A stretch of DNA of 64,000 nt, taken from NCBI GenBank assembly GCA_963717455.1, contig OY970336.1:1736001-1800000 (forward strand), read 5' to 3'. Both the position numbers and the translations under genes were made by a program. How positions within the stretch are numbered: position 1 is the first letter of the stretch; every line of letters starts with the position of its first letter. The notes beneath the pieces were generated by a model. That model had not been told where the DNA came from. It worked only from the letters and a program-made list of their open reading frames with translations, and made no database searches. The DNA comes from Bog-473 sp963717455 (GTDB taxonomy: Bacteria > Actinomycetota > Acidimicrobiia > Acidimicrobiales > RAAP-2). Below are positions 18,663 to 26,748 of the stretch, one piece after another.

Positions 18663-19840
18663 GCAGCGTGGCCGAGTCGGCGCAGTCGGGATCGGCGCGG
18701 CCGGGAGGGTCGGAGCGGTCGGGCCGCTTCGAGGAGCTGGCGGCCTACCCGGACCACAGTGCAGAGCTGGCGGCGCTGGTCGGCCAGGACTTGGGCCTCC
18801 CGAACCTGTCGCCCCTGTCGCCCCATGCGGTGAACGAGCCCATGATCCGACACTGGGTCGAGGCGATGGGCGACCAGAACCCCGTCTACGTGTCCGACGT
18901 GGCGGCCCGGGAGGCTGGCTACGACCGCCTGATCGCGCCGCCCGCCATGCTGCAGGCCTGGATCATGCGCGGCCTGCGGGCCTCCATGACACTCGAGGAG
19001 GCCCGGGCGACCGGGACGTCGCAAGGGAGCGGACCGAACGACGTCATGATGGGCCTGCTCGACGACGAGGGGCTGACGTCGGTTGTGGCCACCAACTGCG
19101 AGCAGCACTACGGCCGCCCGCTCGTCGTGGGGGACCGGTTGGTGGTGCGCTCGGTGATCGAGTCGATCTCTGATCCGAAGCGGACCGCGCTCGGCACTGG
19201 CCGCTTCATCACGAATCGGTTGGACTACGTCGCGGTCCCGGACGCCGACGTCCCCGCCGGCGTGCCGGTGTCGCCCGAGCAGGTGCAGGCGCTCTTCGAC
19301 GCCGGCGAGCCCGTGGCGACTCAGCGCTTCCGCATCCTCAAGTACCTCCCGCCCGCCCGGCCGTCGTCGCAGTCGTCGACGGACCAGCAGCGGCCGCCTC
19401 GGCCGCGACCAGCGATCACCCAGGACAACGCCTTCTGGTTCGAGGGCACCCGGGCCCACCGCCTGCTGATCCAGCGCTGCGCGTCCTGCGGCACACTGCG
19501 CCACCCGCCCCTCCCCGCCTGCGGGAAGTGCGGCTCGCTCGAATGGGACACCGTCGAGGCGAGCGGCCGGGGCACCTTGTTCTCCTTCGTCGTGGTGCAC
19601 TACCCGCAGGTGCCAGCGTTCGAGTACCCGCTGCCGATCGGACTGGTCGAGCTGGAGGAGGGAACCCGCGTCGTCGCGAACATCGGGGGTGTTGAGCCGG
19701 ACGACATCGAGGTGGGGATGGCACTGCAGGCCCAGTTCGTCGACCACGACGAGGAGCTGTCGCTGCCGCTGTTCGTGCCGACGGGTGCGGGTGCGGGTGC
19801 TGGTGCGGCTGCCGGTGCCGAGCCCGAGGGTGGTGTCTGA
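18659..19840 (+). CDS. chsH2: ChsH2-like MaoC hotdog / DUF35 fusion, steroid enoyl-CoA hydratase subunit
   Basis: The 393-aa protein has two parts. Residues ~25-230 are a MaoC-like hotdog domain (MIRHWVEAMGDQNPVYVSD, IAPPAMLQAWIMRG). The catalytic His expected in GDxNPxH is replaced by Tyr, as expected of the non-catalytic partner in ChsH1-ChsH2. Residues ~265-375 are a DUF35 domain with a zinc ribbon (CASCGTLRHPPLPACGKCG) and an OB fold. In mycobacteria ChsH2 pairs with ChsH1 to hydrate the C22 enoyl-CoA, and its DUF35 part binds the Ltp2 aldolase. A Pro/Ser-rich linker and a Gly/Ala tail make it longer than the ~311-aa mycobacterial protein. The stop overlaps the next ATG. Confidence 0.88.
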   Translation: MSSVAESAQSGSARPGGSERSGRFEELAAYPDHSAELAALVGQDLGLPNLSPLSPHAVNEPMIRHWVEAMGDQNPVYVSDVAAREAGYDRLIAPPAMLQAWIMRGLRASMTLEEARATGTSQGSGPNDVMMGLLDDEGLTSVVATNCEQHYGRPLVVGDRLVVRSVIESISDPKRTALGTGRFITNRLDYVAVPDADVPAGVPVSPEQVQALFDAGEPVATQRFRILKYLPPARPSSQSSTDQQRPPRPRPAITQDNAFWFEGTRAHRLLIQRCASCGTLRHPPLPACGKCGSLEWDTVEASGRGTLFSFVVVHYPQVPAFEYPLPIGLVELEEGTRVVANIGGVEPDDIEVGMALQAQFVDHDEELSLPLFVPTGAGAGAGAAAGAEPEGGV

Positions 19841-20985
19841 TGGACTTCCACTTCAGCGAGGAGCAGCTCGCCGTCTCCGAGGCGGCGACGGGCGTGTTCA
19901 CCGGGCTGGTGGACCCCGAGCGGATCGGGACGATCGAGCAGAGTGACGACCGCATCGACCGCGCGCTGTGGCAGGCGCTGGCCGACGCCGACCTCCTCGG
20001 CATCGCCGTGCCCGAGGCCGCGGGAGGTGCCGGCTACGGGTTGACGGAGCTCTGCCTCCTGCTCGAGGCGCAGGGCAATGCCGTGGCGCCCGTGCCGCTC
20101 TGGGCCACGCTGGTGCTCGGGGCGTTGCCCGTTGCGCATTTCGGCTCCGATGACCAGCGGGCCCGCTGGCTACCAGGCGTCGTCTCCGGCGACGTGATCC
20201 TAACCGCCGCCCTGACGGGGACCGCCGCCAGCCCGACCTCGGCCCCGGCGGTGCGCGCGACCGCCGCCGGCGACGGCTGGGTGCTGGAGGGCATCGAGCT
20301 CGCCGTGCCCCAGGCGCACCTGGCGGCCCGGATCGTCGTGCCGGCCCGCGCCGACGACGGCGGCGTGTTGCTGGCGCTCGTCGACCCACAGGCAACGGGC
20401 GTCTGGCTCGAGCGCACCGTGACGACCAACCGCGAGATCCACCCGCACCTGCATCTCGCCGAGGTGGCGCTCGGGCCTGAGGACATCCTCGTCGGGCCCG
20501 ACCTGGGCCGTGCGACCCTCGACTTCCTCATGGTGGCCGCGACCATCGCGCTGTGCGCGCTCCAGGTGGGCGTGTGCGAGGCGGCGCTGACGCAGACCGC
20601 CACCTACCTGAACAGCCGCCAGCAGTTCGGGCGTCCGCTCAGCACCTTCCAGGCCACCATGCTGCGGGCGGCGGACGCCGCCATCGACATCGAGGCGATG
20701 CGAGTGACGTGGCAGAACGCCGCCTGGCGCTTCGACACGGGCAGGGACGCCGCGGACGCGGCCCGGGTGGCCAAGTGGCAGGCGGCCGAGCGCGGGCAGC
20801 GGACTGTCCATGCGACCCAGCACCTCCACGGCGGCATGGGCGCGGACATCACATATCCGATCCATCGCTACTTCTTGTGGGGTAAGCAGATCGAACTTCT
20901 GCTGGGCGGCCCGAGCGCCCAGCTGGCGCGCCTCGGCGCCGAGATCGCCGAGCAGGCCCTCGCCGAGGCGGAGGCCGGGCAGTGA
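19840..20985 (+). CDS. fadE28: acyl-CoA dehydrogenase, FadE28/ChsE1-like subunit
   Basis: The 381-aa protein starts MDFHFSEEQLAVSEAATGVF and resembles FadE28 (ChsE1): NSRQQFGRPLSTFQATMLRA, HATQHLHGGMGADITYPIHR and LLGGPSAQLARLGAE correspond block by block to the mycobacterial sequence (HHLHGGMGMDVTYPMHRY, LLGGPSHRLELLGA). It is the partner of the FadE29-like subunit two genes upstream. In M. tuberculosis fadE28 and fadE29 are adjacent, whereas here chsH2 separates them. The ATG overlaps the chsH2 stop (ATGA) and the stop overlaps the GTG of chsH1. Confidence 0.85.
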   Translation: MDFHFSEEQLAVSEAATGVFTGLVDPERIGTIEQSDDRIDRALWQALADADLLGIAVPEAAGGAGYGLTELCLLLEAQGNAVAPVPLWATLVLGALPVAHFGSDDQRARWLPGVVSGDVILTAALTGTAASPTSAPAVRATAAGDGWVLEGIELAVPQAHLAARIVVPARADDGGVLLALVDPQATGVWLERTVTTNREIHPHLHLAEVALGPEDILVGPDLGRATLDFLMVAATIALCALQVGVCEAALTQTATYLNSRQQFGRPLSTFQATMLRAADAAIDIEAMRVTWQNAAWRFDTGRDAADAARVAKWQAAERGQRTVHATQHLHGGMGADITYPIHRYFLWGKQIELLLGGPSAQLARLGAEIAEQALAEAEAGQ

Positions 20986-21467
20986 CCCCGTCGGGGCCGA
21001 CCTTCTTCGACGTGTCGGTGGGCGACGAGCTGCCGACCCTGGTGCTGCCGATCACCCGCACGCTGATCGTGTCGGGAGCCATTGCGAGCCGCGACTACCA
21101 GGACGTGCACCATGACCCCGTCCTGGCCAAGGAGCGGGGCTCGAAGGACATCTTCATGAACATCCTCACCACGAACGGGCTCGTCGGTCGCTACGTCACC
21201 GATTGGTCGGGCCCGCGCAGCCGGTTGTCGGAGGTGAACATCCGCCTGGGCGCGCCGAACTACCCCGACTGCACCATGACGCTCACCGGGTCGGTGACGG
21301 CCAAGGGACCGCTGGGCGACGACGGGATCAGCGGCGTGGTGACCGTCGCCATCCGGGGCGCCAACGACCTCGGCGATCACGTGACCGGCACGGTCAAGGT
21401 CGTGCTCCCGTTGGGCGATGAGCCAGCGACTGCCTCCGCCGCATCGGACCGGGGCGGCCGCGCCTGA
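20982..21467 (+). CDS. chsH1: ChsH1-like MaoC enoyl-CoA hydratase, catalytic subunit
   Basis: The 161-aa single hotdog protein has SRDYQDVHHDPVLAKERGSK, an R-hydratase motif with Asp and His five residues apart, and FMNILTTNGLVGRYVTDW. In the mycobacterial ChsH1-ChsH2 complex the catalytic Asp/His pair comes from ChsH1, which fits the loss of His in the ChsH2 partner here. It would add water across the C17-side double bond of the C22 steroid CoA ester. Four-base overlaps at both ends tie it into the operon. Confidence 0.88.
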   Translation: MTPSGPTFFDVSVGDELPTLVLPITRTLIVSGAIASRDYQDVHHDPVLAKERGSKDIFMNILTTNGLVGRYVTDWSGPRSRLSEVNIRLGAPNYPDCTMTLTGSVTAKGPLGDDGISGVVTVAIRGANDLGDHVTGTVKVVLPLGDEPATASAASDRGGRA

Positions 21468-22645
21468 TGCCCCACACCTTCTCGGGACGGACGGCGATCG
21501 CCGGCATCGGGGCGACCGAGTTCTCCAAGGAGTCCGGACGTTCGGAGCTGCATCTCGCCGTCGAGGCGGTCGACGCTGCGCTCCGAGACGCCGGGATCGC
21601 CCCGTCCGAGGTACAGGGGATGGTGACCTTCAGCTCGGACACCAATCCCGACATCGACATCGCCCGCAGCCTGGGCATCGGGGACCTCACCTTCTTCAGC
21701 CGGATCCACTACGGCGGTGGTGCAGCGTGCGCGACGATCCAACAGGCGGCACTCGCCGTGTCCTCGGGCGTCGCCGACGTGGTCGTCTGCTACCGAGCGT
21801 TCAACGAGCGCTCGGGGAACCGCTTCGGAGCCGGCGTCCAGGGCCGGGCCCCCATACCGAACGCGGAGAACGCGCACATGGCCTCCTACCTTCCGGTCGG
21901 ACTGCTGACGCCGGCCTCATGGGTGGCCATGGCGGCGCAGCGCTACCTGCACATGACCGGAGCGACGAGCGAGGACCTCGGCCGGATCGCGGTGGCGGAC
22001 CGCAGGCACGCCGCGACCAATCCGAAGGCGTGGTTCTACGAGCAGCCCATCACGCTCGAGGATCACCAGACCAGCCGATGGATCGTCGAGCCACTACACC
22101 TCCTGGACTGCTGCCAGGAGACCGACGGCGGGCAGGCGCTCGTCGTGACGTCACTCGAGCGTGCCCGCGACCTGCGCACCGACCCGGTCGTGATCCGCGC
22201 CGCGGCGCAGGGCTCGGGCGCCGGCCAGGACATGATGACGAGCTATTACCGCGACGACCTGCTCGGGCTGCCCGAGATGGGCGTGGTGGCCCGCCAGCTG
22301 TGGGAGACCTCGGGGCTCGGTCCCGAAGACATGCAGGCCGCGATCCTCTACGACCACTTCACGCCCTACGTCCTCTACCAACTCGAGGAGCTCGGCTTCT
22401 GCGCCAAGGGCGAGGCCAAGGACTTCGTCGGCGACGGCCGCATCGAGGTCGGCGGCGCGCTGCCCATCAACACGCACGGTGGTCAGCTCGGCGAGGCCTA
22501 CCTGCACGGCATGAACGGGATCGCCGAGGGCGCCCGGCTGGTGCGCGGCACGTCGGCCAACCAGGTCGAAGGGCTCGAGCACGTCGTGGTCACGGCCGGC
22601 ACGGGTGTGCCGACGAGCGGGCTGGTGCTCGGCGCCGATCGCTGA
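21467..22645 (+). CDS. ltp2: Ltp2-like thiolase-fold steroid retro-aldolase
   Basis: The 392-aa protein has a thiolase fold of the lipid-transfer (SCPx/Ltp) group: GRTAIAGIGATEFSKESGRS at the start, YGGGAACATIQQAALAVSSG, CAILYDHFTPY-like DHFTPYVLYQLEELGFC and PINTHGGQLGEAYLHGMNG. In actinobacteria Ltp2 with the DUF35 part of ChsH2 splits the 22-carbon hydroxyacyl-CoA into propionyl-CoA and a C17-keto steroid, the last step of side-chain removal. It closes the operon fadE29-chsH2-fadE28-chsH1-ltp2. The stop of chsH1 and its ATG overlap. Confidence 0.88.
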   Translation: MPHTFSGRTAIAGIGATEFSKESGRSELHLAVEAVDAALRDAGIAPSEVQGMVTFSSDTNPDIDIARSLGIGDLTFFSRIHYGGGAACATIQQAALAVSSGVADVVVCYRAFNERSGNRFGAGVQGRAPIPNAENAHMASYLPVGLLTPASWVAMAAQRYLHMTGATSEDLGRIAVADRRHAATNPKAWFYEQPITLEDHQTSRWIVEPLHLLDCCQETDGGQALVVTSLERARDLRTDPVVIRAAAQGSGAGQDMMTSYYRDDLLGLPEMGVVARQLWETSGLGPEDMQAAILYDHFTPYVLYQLEELGFCAKGEAKDFVGDGRIEVGGALPINTHGGQLGEAYLHGMNGIAEGARLVRGTSANQVEGLEHVVVTAGTGVPTSGLVLGADR

Positions 22646-22799
22646 GCCGCGCAACCGTCCGGCCGGCGAGGAGTCCGGGCCTCCGGCTATCGACCGAGAC
22701 CGGGGAGACTCATGGTCAAGCTCCCAGGGGTGAGGCCCGGTCCGGCCATCGGGTTAATCTTCACCGCCGCAAACCGTTCGCTCGAGGGAGCCTTGCCTC

Positions 22800-23783
22800 A
22801 TGGTGCAGATCCAGGCTCGAGAAATACCGGTCCCCAGCTCGGTCAGTCAAGAGGCACAGGGGGTTCTCGCCATGGGCCGGCTCGGGCCGCCACCGAGGGA
22901 GCTCCCGGCGCTTGACGACGCCGAGGGGTGGAAGGCCTATGTCGCCGAGACCGACGGCTTCGTGCGTTCGATGGTGGGCGACGCGACCGCCGGGTTCACG
23001 GGCAGCATCGAGGAACGCGACCTCGGGCCGTGCCCCCTCTACGTGGTCACGCCACACAGCGTCGCGGACGACGACCGCCGGGTCTTCTTCGACATCCACG
23101 GCGGCACGTGGGTCCTCGGCGGTGGCGACCTGTGCAAGAGGACCACGATCGCCTCGGCCAACGCGGTCGGAGCTCGCGTCTGGTCGGTGGACTACAGGAT
23201 GCCGCCTGACCACCCGTTCCCGACACCACTCGACGACTGCCTCACGGCGTACCGGGTGCTGTTGGACGAGCGTCACCCAAGCGAGATCATCGTGGGCGGG
23301 ACGTCCGCCGGGGGCAACCTGGCCGCGGCGCTGATCCTGCGAGCCCACGACGAGGGACTTCCCCTGCCGGCGGCCGTGGTGTTCAACACCGGCGCGTTCG
23401 ACCTCACAGGTTCGGGCGACACCTGGCAGACCAACGACGGCCTCGACAGTGTCCTGTCCGGTCCTGTCGAGCCGTGCACCGAGCTCTACGCCGGCGGCCA
23501 CGACCGCCGAGAGCCGTACATCTCACCGCTCTTCGGTGATCTCACCGGGTTTCCGCCCGCCATCGTCCTGACCGGCACGCGCGACAGGCTCCTCTCGGAC
23601 AACGTTCGCATGCATCGGGCACTGCGGGCGGCCGGAGTCGAGGCCGAGCTTCACGTCTGGGAGGCAGCCGGTCACGGTGGGTTCCTTGGCATGGCCCCGG
23701 AGGACGGGGAGCGATTCGCGGAGTTGCGGCGCTTCGCCGAGGCCCACTGGGTTCGGGCCGAAGAGCAAGCTGATCAGCACTAG
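22800..23783 (+). CDS. alpha/beta hydrolase, hormone-sensitive-lipase type
   Basis: The ~327-aa protein is a serine hydrolase of the HSL (bacterial esterase family IV) group: oxyanion motif FFDIHGGTWVLGGGDLCK (HGGxW), nucleophile elbow GGTSAGGNLAAAL, and late Asp/His (TGTRDRLLSDN, WEAAGHGGFLGMAPED). It would hydrolyse short-chain or steroid esters; LipY/LipN-like esterases occur near such loci in mycobacteria, but the substrate here is unknown. A 154-bp gap separates it from ltp2, so it may have its own promoter. The ATG at 22800 follows GAGGGAGCCTTGCCTC with a weak ribosome site. Confidence 0.85.
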   Translation: MVQIQAREIPVPSSVSQEAQGVLAMGRLGPPPRELPALDDAEGWKAYVAETDGFVRSMVGDATAGFTGSIEERDLGPCPLYVVTPHSVADDDRRVFFDIHGGTWVLGGGDLCKRTTIASANAVGARVWSVDYRMPPDHPFPTPLDDCLTAYRVLLDERHPSEIIVGGTSAGGNLAAALILRAHDEGLPLPAAVVFNTGAFDLTGSGDTWQTNDGLDSVLSGPVEPCTELYAGGHDRREPYISPLFGDLTGFPPAIVLTGTRDRLLSDNVRMHRALRAAGVEAELHVWEAAGHGGFLGMAPEDGERFAELRRFAEAHWVRAEEQADQH

Positions 23784-23887
23784 GTGACGCGAGGACGAGC
23801 TGACGGTCCCGCCTTACCGTCCCGCCTTACGGTCTGAAGCATGTTCGCTCCCACGGCGAGCAGCCGAGCACCAGGCGAGCGGCCCTC

Positions 23888-24406
23888 TTATGAGCGTTTC
23901 AGGTTGCGTGGCGTCCGACGAGGGGGAGGGGGTGCCAGATCGTCTGGGGCGGCAGCGATCGCTGCGCGGACACGACGCAGGGTGTCCAGGAAGACGTAGA
24001 GCTCCCTGTCGGCGATTCCGGCCATCACCACGGTCGTCGTCTGGACGACCTCGGGGAGCAGCCGATTGAGCACAACTTGGGCGTCGGGGGTCACGTCGAC
24101 GAGGACTCGGCGGCGGTCGTCGGGATCCGTGAGCCGTTTGATGTACCCGTTGCGCTCCAAGGTGTCGAGCACGCTGGTCATGGTTCCGCTCGTAATGTGC
24201 ATATGAGCGCCGACAGCGCCGGCGGCCATCGGAGCTCCGTTCCCCTTGATCACGGCCAGGGCGTTCAGCGCTGCGTGCGAGAGGCCGTGACGACGCGCCA
24301 CCGACGCGATCAACGCCTCGGCGTGGCCCCCGACCTCTTCGAGCTCCCGGAAGACCTGGGCAGACAGCCAGGACGCACCGGGGAATTCCTTCTCGAATGC
24401 CGCCAC
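23888..24406 (-). CDS. MarR-family transcriptional regulator
   Basis: The ~172-aa protein shows a winged helix-turn-helix of the MarR type: RRHGLSHAALNALAVIKGNG, HMHITSGTMTSVLDTLERNG and the wing YIKRLTDPDDRRRVLVDVTP. MarR dimers usually sense small phenolic or lipophilic ligands or oxidants. The start is unsure: GTG 24406 (VAAFEKEF) has been used, but a TTG at 24487 overlapping the stop of the preceding gene (TTGGGGCCTGA) would extend the N-terminus by 27 residues. It lies downstream of a small monooxygenase-like gene and a 12-bp palindrome that may be its operator. Confidence 0.85.
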   Translation of the reverse strand: MAAFEKEFPGASWLSAQVFRELEEVGGHAEALIASVARRHGLSHAALNALAVIKGNGAPMAAGAVGAHMHITSGTMTSVLDTLERNGYIKRLTDPDDRRRVLVDVTPDAQVVLNRLLPEVVQTTTVVMAGIADRELYVFLDTLRRVRAAIAAAPDDLAPPPPRRTPRNLKRS

Positions 24407-24476
24407 CTCGGGAGGGTGGGCCGAGGCAGCGCCCGTGCGGGCGCCACCTCGGTCCCGTGGCGGAGACGGGCTCAGT

Positions 24477-24752
24477 TCAGGCCCCAACCGCGATCTCGAT
24501 CCGGGGCGCACCTTTGACCCCGGCGTAGCCCATGGCCTCACGAAGCCCGTCGCTGCCGGCGAAGGCCTGGGCCTGCTCCAAGGTGGGGAAGCGGTGCAGC
24601 ACGTACACGTCCTGCGTGTCGGCCGGGTCGACCAGCACCTCGGCAAGGGTGCAGCCATGCTCCTTGCGCAGCCCGTCCACGCTGTCATATGCCGAGCGCC
24701 ACGTGGCGTAGTCCTCGACCTCGTGTCGAACCAGCAGCGTCGCCTGTGCCAT
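24477..24752 (-). CDS. small antibiotic-biosynthesis-monooxygenase-like (dimeric ferredoxin-fold) protein
   Basis: The 91-aa protein (MAQATLLVRHEVEDYATWRS, then HGCTLAEVLVDPADTQDVYV and FPTLEQAQAFAGSDGLREAM) has the pattern of a one-domain dimeric alpha+beta barrel as in ABM or DUF1330-like proteins. These include small quinone-forming monooxygenases and heme-degrading or detoxifying enzymes; no catalytic residue can be named. ATG 24752 has a strong AGAGGTGG ribosome site, and a longer frame reaching 24794 would run into the palindrome. It heads a two-gene unit with the MarR gene. Confidence 0.75.
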   Translation of the reverse strand: MAQATLLVRHEVEDYATWRSAYDSVDGLRKEHGCTLAEVLVDPADTQDVYVLHRFPTLEQAQAFAGSDGLREAMGYAGVKGAPRIEIAVGA

Positions 24753-24793
24753 GTGTCCACCTCTTTCTCGTCGCCCCGGTCTCTTGGGGCCCA

Positions 24794-24813
24794 TTATCTT
24801 GATATCAAGCTAA
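24794..24813. promoter_or_regulatory. Palindromic MarR-type operator
   Basis: A 20-bp near-perfect palindrome centred on CTTGATATCAAG (24798-24809), with TTA/TAA at the outer edges, lies 42 bp upstream of the ABM-like gene that precedes the MarR gene. This is the typical form of a MarR-family operator and its position suggests autoregulation. Confidence 0.7.
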
Positions 24814-24879
24814 CATGCCGCACGGAGATGTCAAGGAGAGACTCGGACTCCACGACACGCATGGGAATACCCGGTCGAG

Positions 24880-26610
24880 TCAGAGCGGGCGGTCACCCGC
24901 CGTCTCCTCCAGTGCGCCCGCGTCCTCGGGGCTGAGCACCTCGTAGGACATTGCTCGGTCGCGCTGCCACAGCACGACGTCGGCACAGTTCCATCGCTCT
25001 GCGCGCAGCACGCGCTTCATGACCTTGTTCGTCGCCGTCAGCGGCAGCGCCGGGCTCATGCGGACGAAGCGAGGTGCCCACTTCGTGCCCAGGTCACCCT
25101 GGGTGGCCAGGAAATCGGCGAGCTCGTCCGCGTCGAGCACCTCCACGCCGGGCCGCAGCTGCACGGCCGCCATGACCTGGTCGCCCACGAGGGAGTCGGG
25201 CACCGCGTAGACCGCGGCCAGCACGATGTCGGGGTGGCGTTGGAGGATCCGCTCTATGGGTGCCGACGCGAAGTTCTCGCCGTCGACGCGGAGCCAATCG
25301 TGGTCGCGTCCGGCGAAGTAGAAGAAGCCGGCTTCGTCGCGGTAGGCCAGGTCGCCCGTCCAATACCACCCCTCGCGCAGGCGGGCTCTCTCGGCGTCGT
25401 CGTTGCGCCAATAGCCCTCGAAGCCCGCCCCACCGGTCTTGGACACGAGCTCGCCGATCGCCTCTTGGGCATTGAGCAGCCGACCTCTCTCGTCGAAGCG
25501 GGCGGCTGGGCACTCCTCGCCGGTGGCGGGGTCGAGCACGACCGTTCCCTCCGGCGCACGACCAAGGGCACCCGGAGGAGTGTCGGGGGTCCGGGAGACC
25601 GTGGCGCCACCCTCGGTGGAGCCGTACGAGTCGGTGACAGCGACGCCGAAACGCTCGGCAAAACGGGCCACGTCATCGGCCGAACCTTCGTTGCCGAAGG
25701 CGCGCACGAGCGGATTTTCGGCGTCGTCGGGCTGTTCGGGCGTGGCCAAGATGTAGGACAGCGGCTTCCCGACGTAGTTGAAGTAGGTCGCGCCAGACGC
25801 CCGGACGTCGGGAAGGAAGCCCGAGGCGGAGAAGCGGCCCGAGGAGGGGAGGGCAAAGGCAGAGCCAGCCATGAGGGCGGGGCCCCAGCCGGCCATGAGC
25901 GCGTTGGAGTGGAACAGCGGCATGGAGAGGTAGCACACGTCCTCGGGCGCGAGGGCGTACATCTGGGCCACGATGGCGCCGATGCGCGCCAGCCTGCCCT
26001 GGCTGCACAGGCACGCCTTGGGCGCACCGGAGGTGCCCGACGTGAAGAGCAGATAGCCGAGGGTCTCGGGTGCCACGGACGGCTCGGACACCGCGTCCGG
26101 TCGCGCTCCGGCGTGGGCGCCGAGCTCCGCCCGTGCCGCGGCCGTGTCGAGTACCAGCACCCGCTCGTTGCCGGCCTCGACGGCTCCGAGGGTGTCGCCG
26201 ATGCGGGATCCCTTCACCAGAGGTAGGTAGGTCGAGTCCGTGACCAGGAACTGGCACTCGGTGTGCGTGAGGTCGCGCACCAGCTCGTCGCCCCGGTGGG
26301 TCGGGTTGGCGCCGACCACCACGGCACCCGCCAGCGCTGCCGCCTCGAGCCAGAAGACGAACTCCGGCACATTGTCGAGCATCACGGCCACGTGGAACGG
26401 ACCGTCGGCGCGCCGGGCCCGCAACCAAGCAGCCCGCTCGGCGGCCCGTTGCACCACCTCGGCATGGGTCAGACGGAGGTCGCCGACGATCAGGCCGAGC
26501 CGGGTGTCGTCGGCCCGGGCGAGCACGGCCCCGGTGATGGTCTCCGGGGCGCCGGCCAGCGGTGACGGAGGGACGCCGGGTGCTGCCGGTTGCGTCTCAG
26601 CTGGGCTCAC
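24880..26610 (-). CDS. fadD17: acyl-CoA synthetase, FadD17-like
   Basis: The ~576-aa ANL-superfamily ligase activates a carboxylic acid to an acyl-CoA via an adenylate. Visible motifs are YLLFTSGTSGAPKACLCSQG (AMP-binding P-loop, about 190), DSYGSTEGGATVSRTP (A5), YWTGDLAYRDEAGFFYFAGR (A7/A8) and the C-terminal Lys region NKVMKRVLRAERW. The sequence style and the context match FadD17, whose gene is next to fadE26-fadE27 in mycobacteria. GTG 26610 (VSPAETQP) was chosen because the longer frame to ATG 26670 would place its start codon inside the KstR-like box. It diverges from an LLM oxidoreductase gene. Confidence 0.8.
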   Translation of the reverse strand: MSPAETQPAAPGVPPSPLAGAPETITGAVLARADDTRLGLIVGDLRLTHAEVVQRAAERAAWLRARRADGPFHVAVMLDNVPEFVFWLEAAALAGAVVVGANPTHRGDELVRDLTHTECQFLVTDSTYLPLVKGSRIGDTLGAVEAGNERVLVLDTAAARAELGAHAGARPDAVSEPSVAPETLGYLLFTSGTSGAPKACLCSQGRLARIGAIVAQMYALAPEDVCYLSMPLFHSNALMAGWGPALMAGSAFALPSSGRFSASGFLPDVRASGATYFNYVGKPLSYILATPEQPDDAENPLVRAFGNEGSADDVARFAERFGVAVTDSYGSTEGGATVSRTPDTPPGALGRAPEGTVVLDPATGEECPAARFDERGRLLNAQEAIGELVSKTGGAGFEGYWRNDDAERARLREGWYWTGDLAYRDEAGFFYFAGRDHDWLRVDGENFASAPIERILQRHPDIVLAAVYAVPDSLVGDQVMAAVQLRPGVEVLDADELADFLATQGDLGTKWAPRFVRMSPALPLTATNKVMKRVLRAERWNCADVVLWQRDRAMSYEVLSPEDAGALEETAGDRPL

Positions 26611-26655
26611 TTGCAAACCTCGAACGTCTCTGACCTGGGGTGGAACGCCGATTAT

Positions 26656-26669
26656 TGGAACACGTTGCA
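26656..26669. promoter_or_regulatory. KstR-like operator (exact consensus match)
   Basis: TGGAACACGTTGCA matches every fixed position of TnnAACnnGTTnnA. It sits between the divergent fadD17-like gene (start 26610) and an LLM oxidoreductase (start 26749), so it could control both. An upstream candidate ATG for fadD17 (26670) abuts it, which argues for the shorter start. Confidence 0.65.
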
Positions 26670-26748
26670 TTTTAGTCCGTCCCGTGTTACCGTCGCTGAA
26701 CCGCCAGCGGAACGGACCGCGGCACCGTAGACGAGGACGTGCAACTCC

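Noticed and set aside
17464..19173. A fused fadE29 extension through chsH2
   Set aside because: The extra 170 residues are low-complexity and overlap the well-conserved chsH2. A one-base indel is a simpler explanation.
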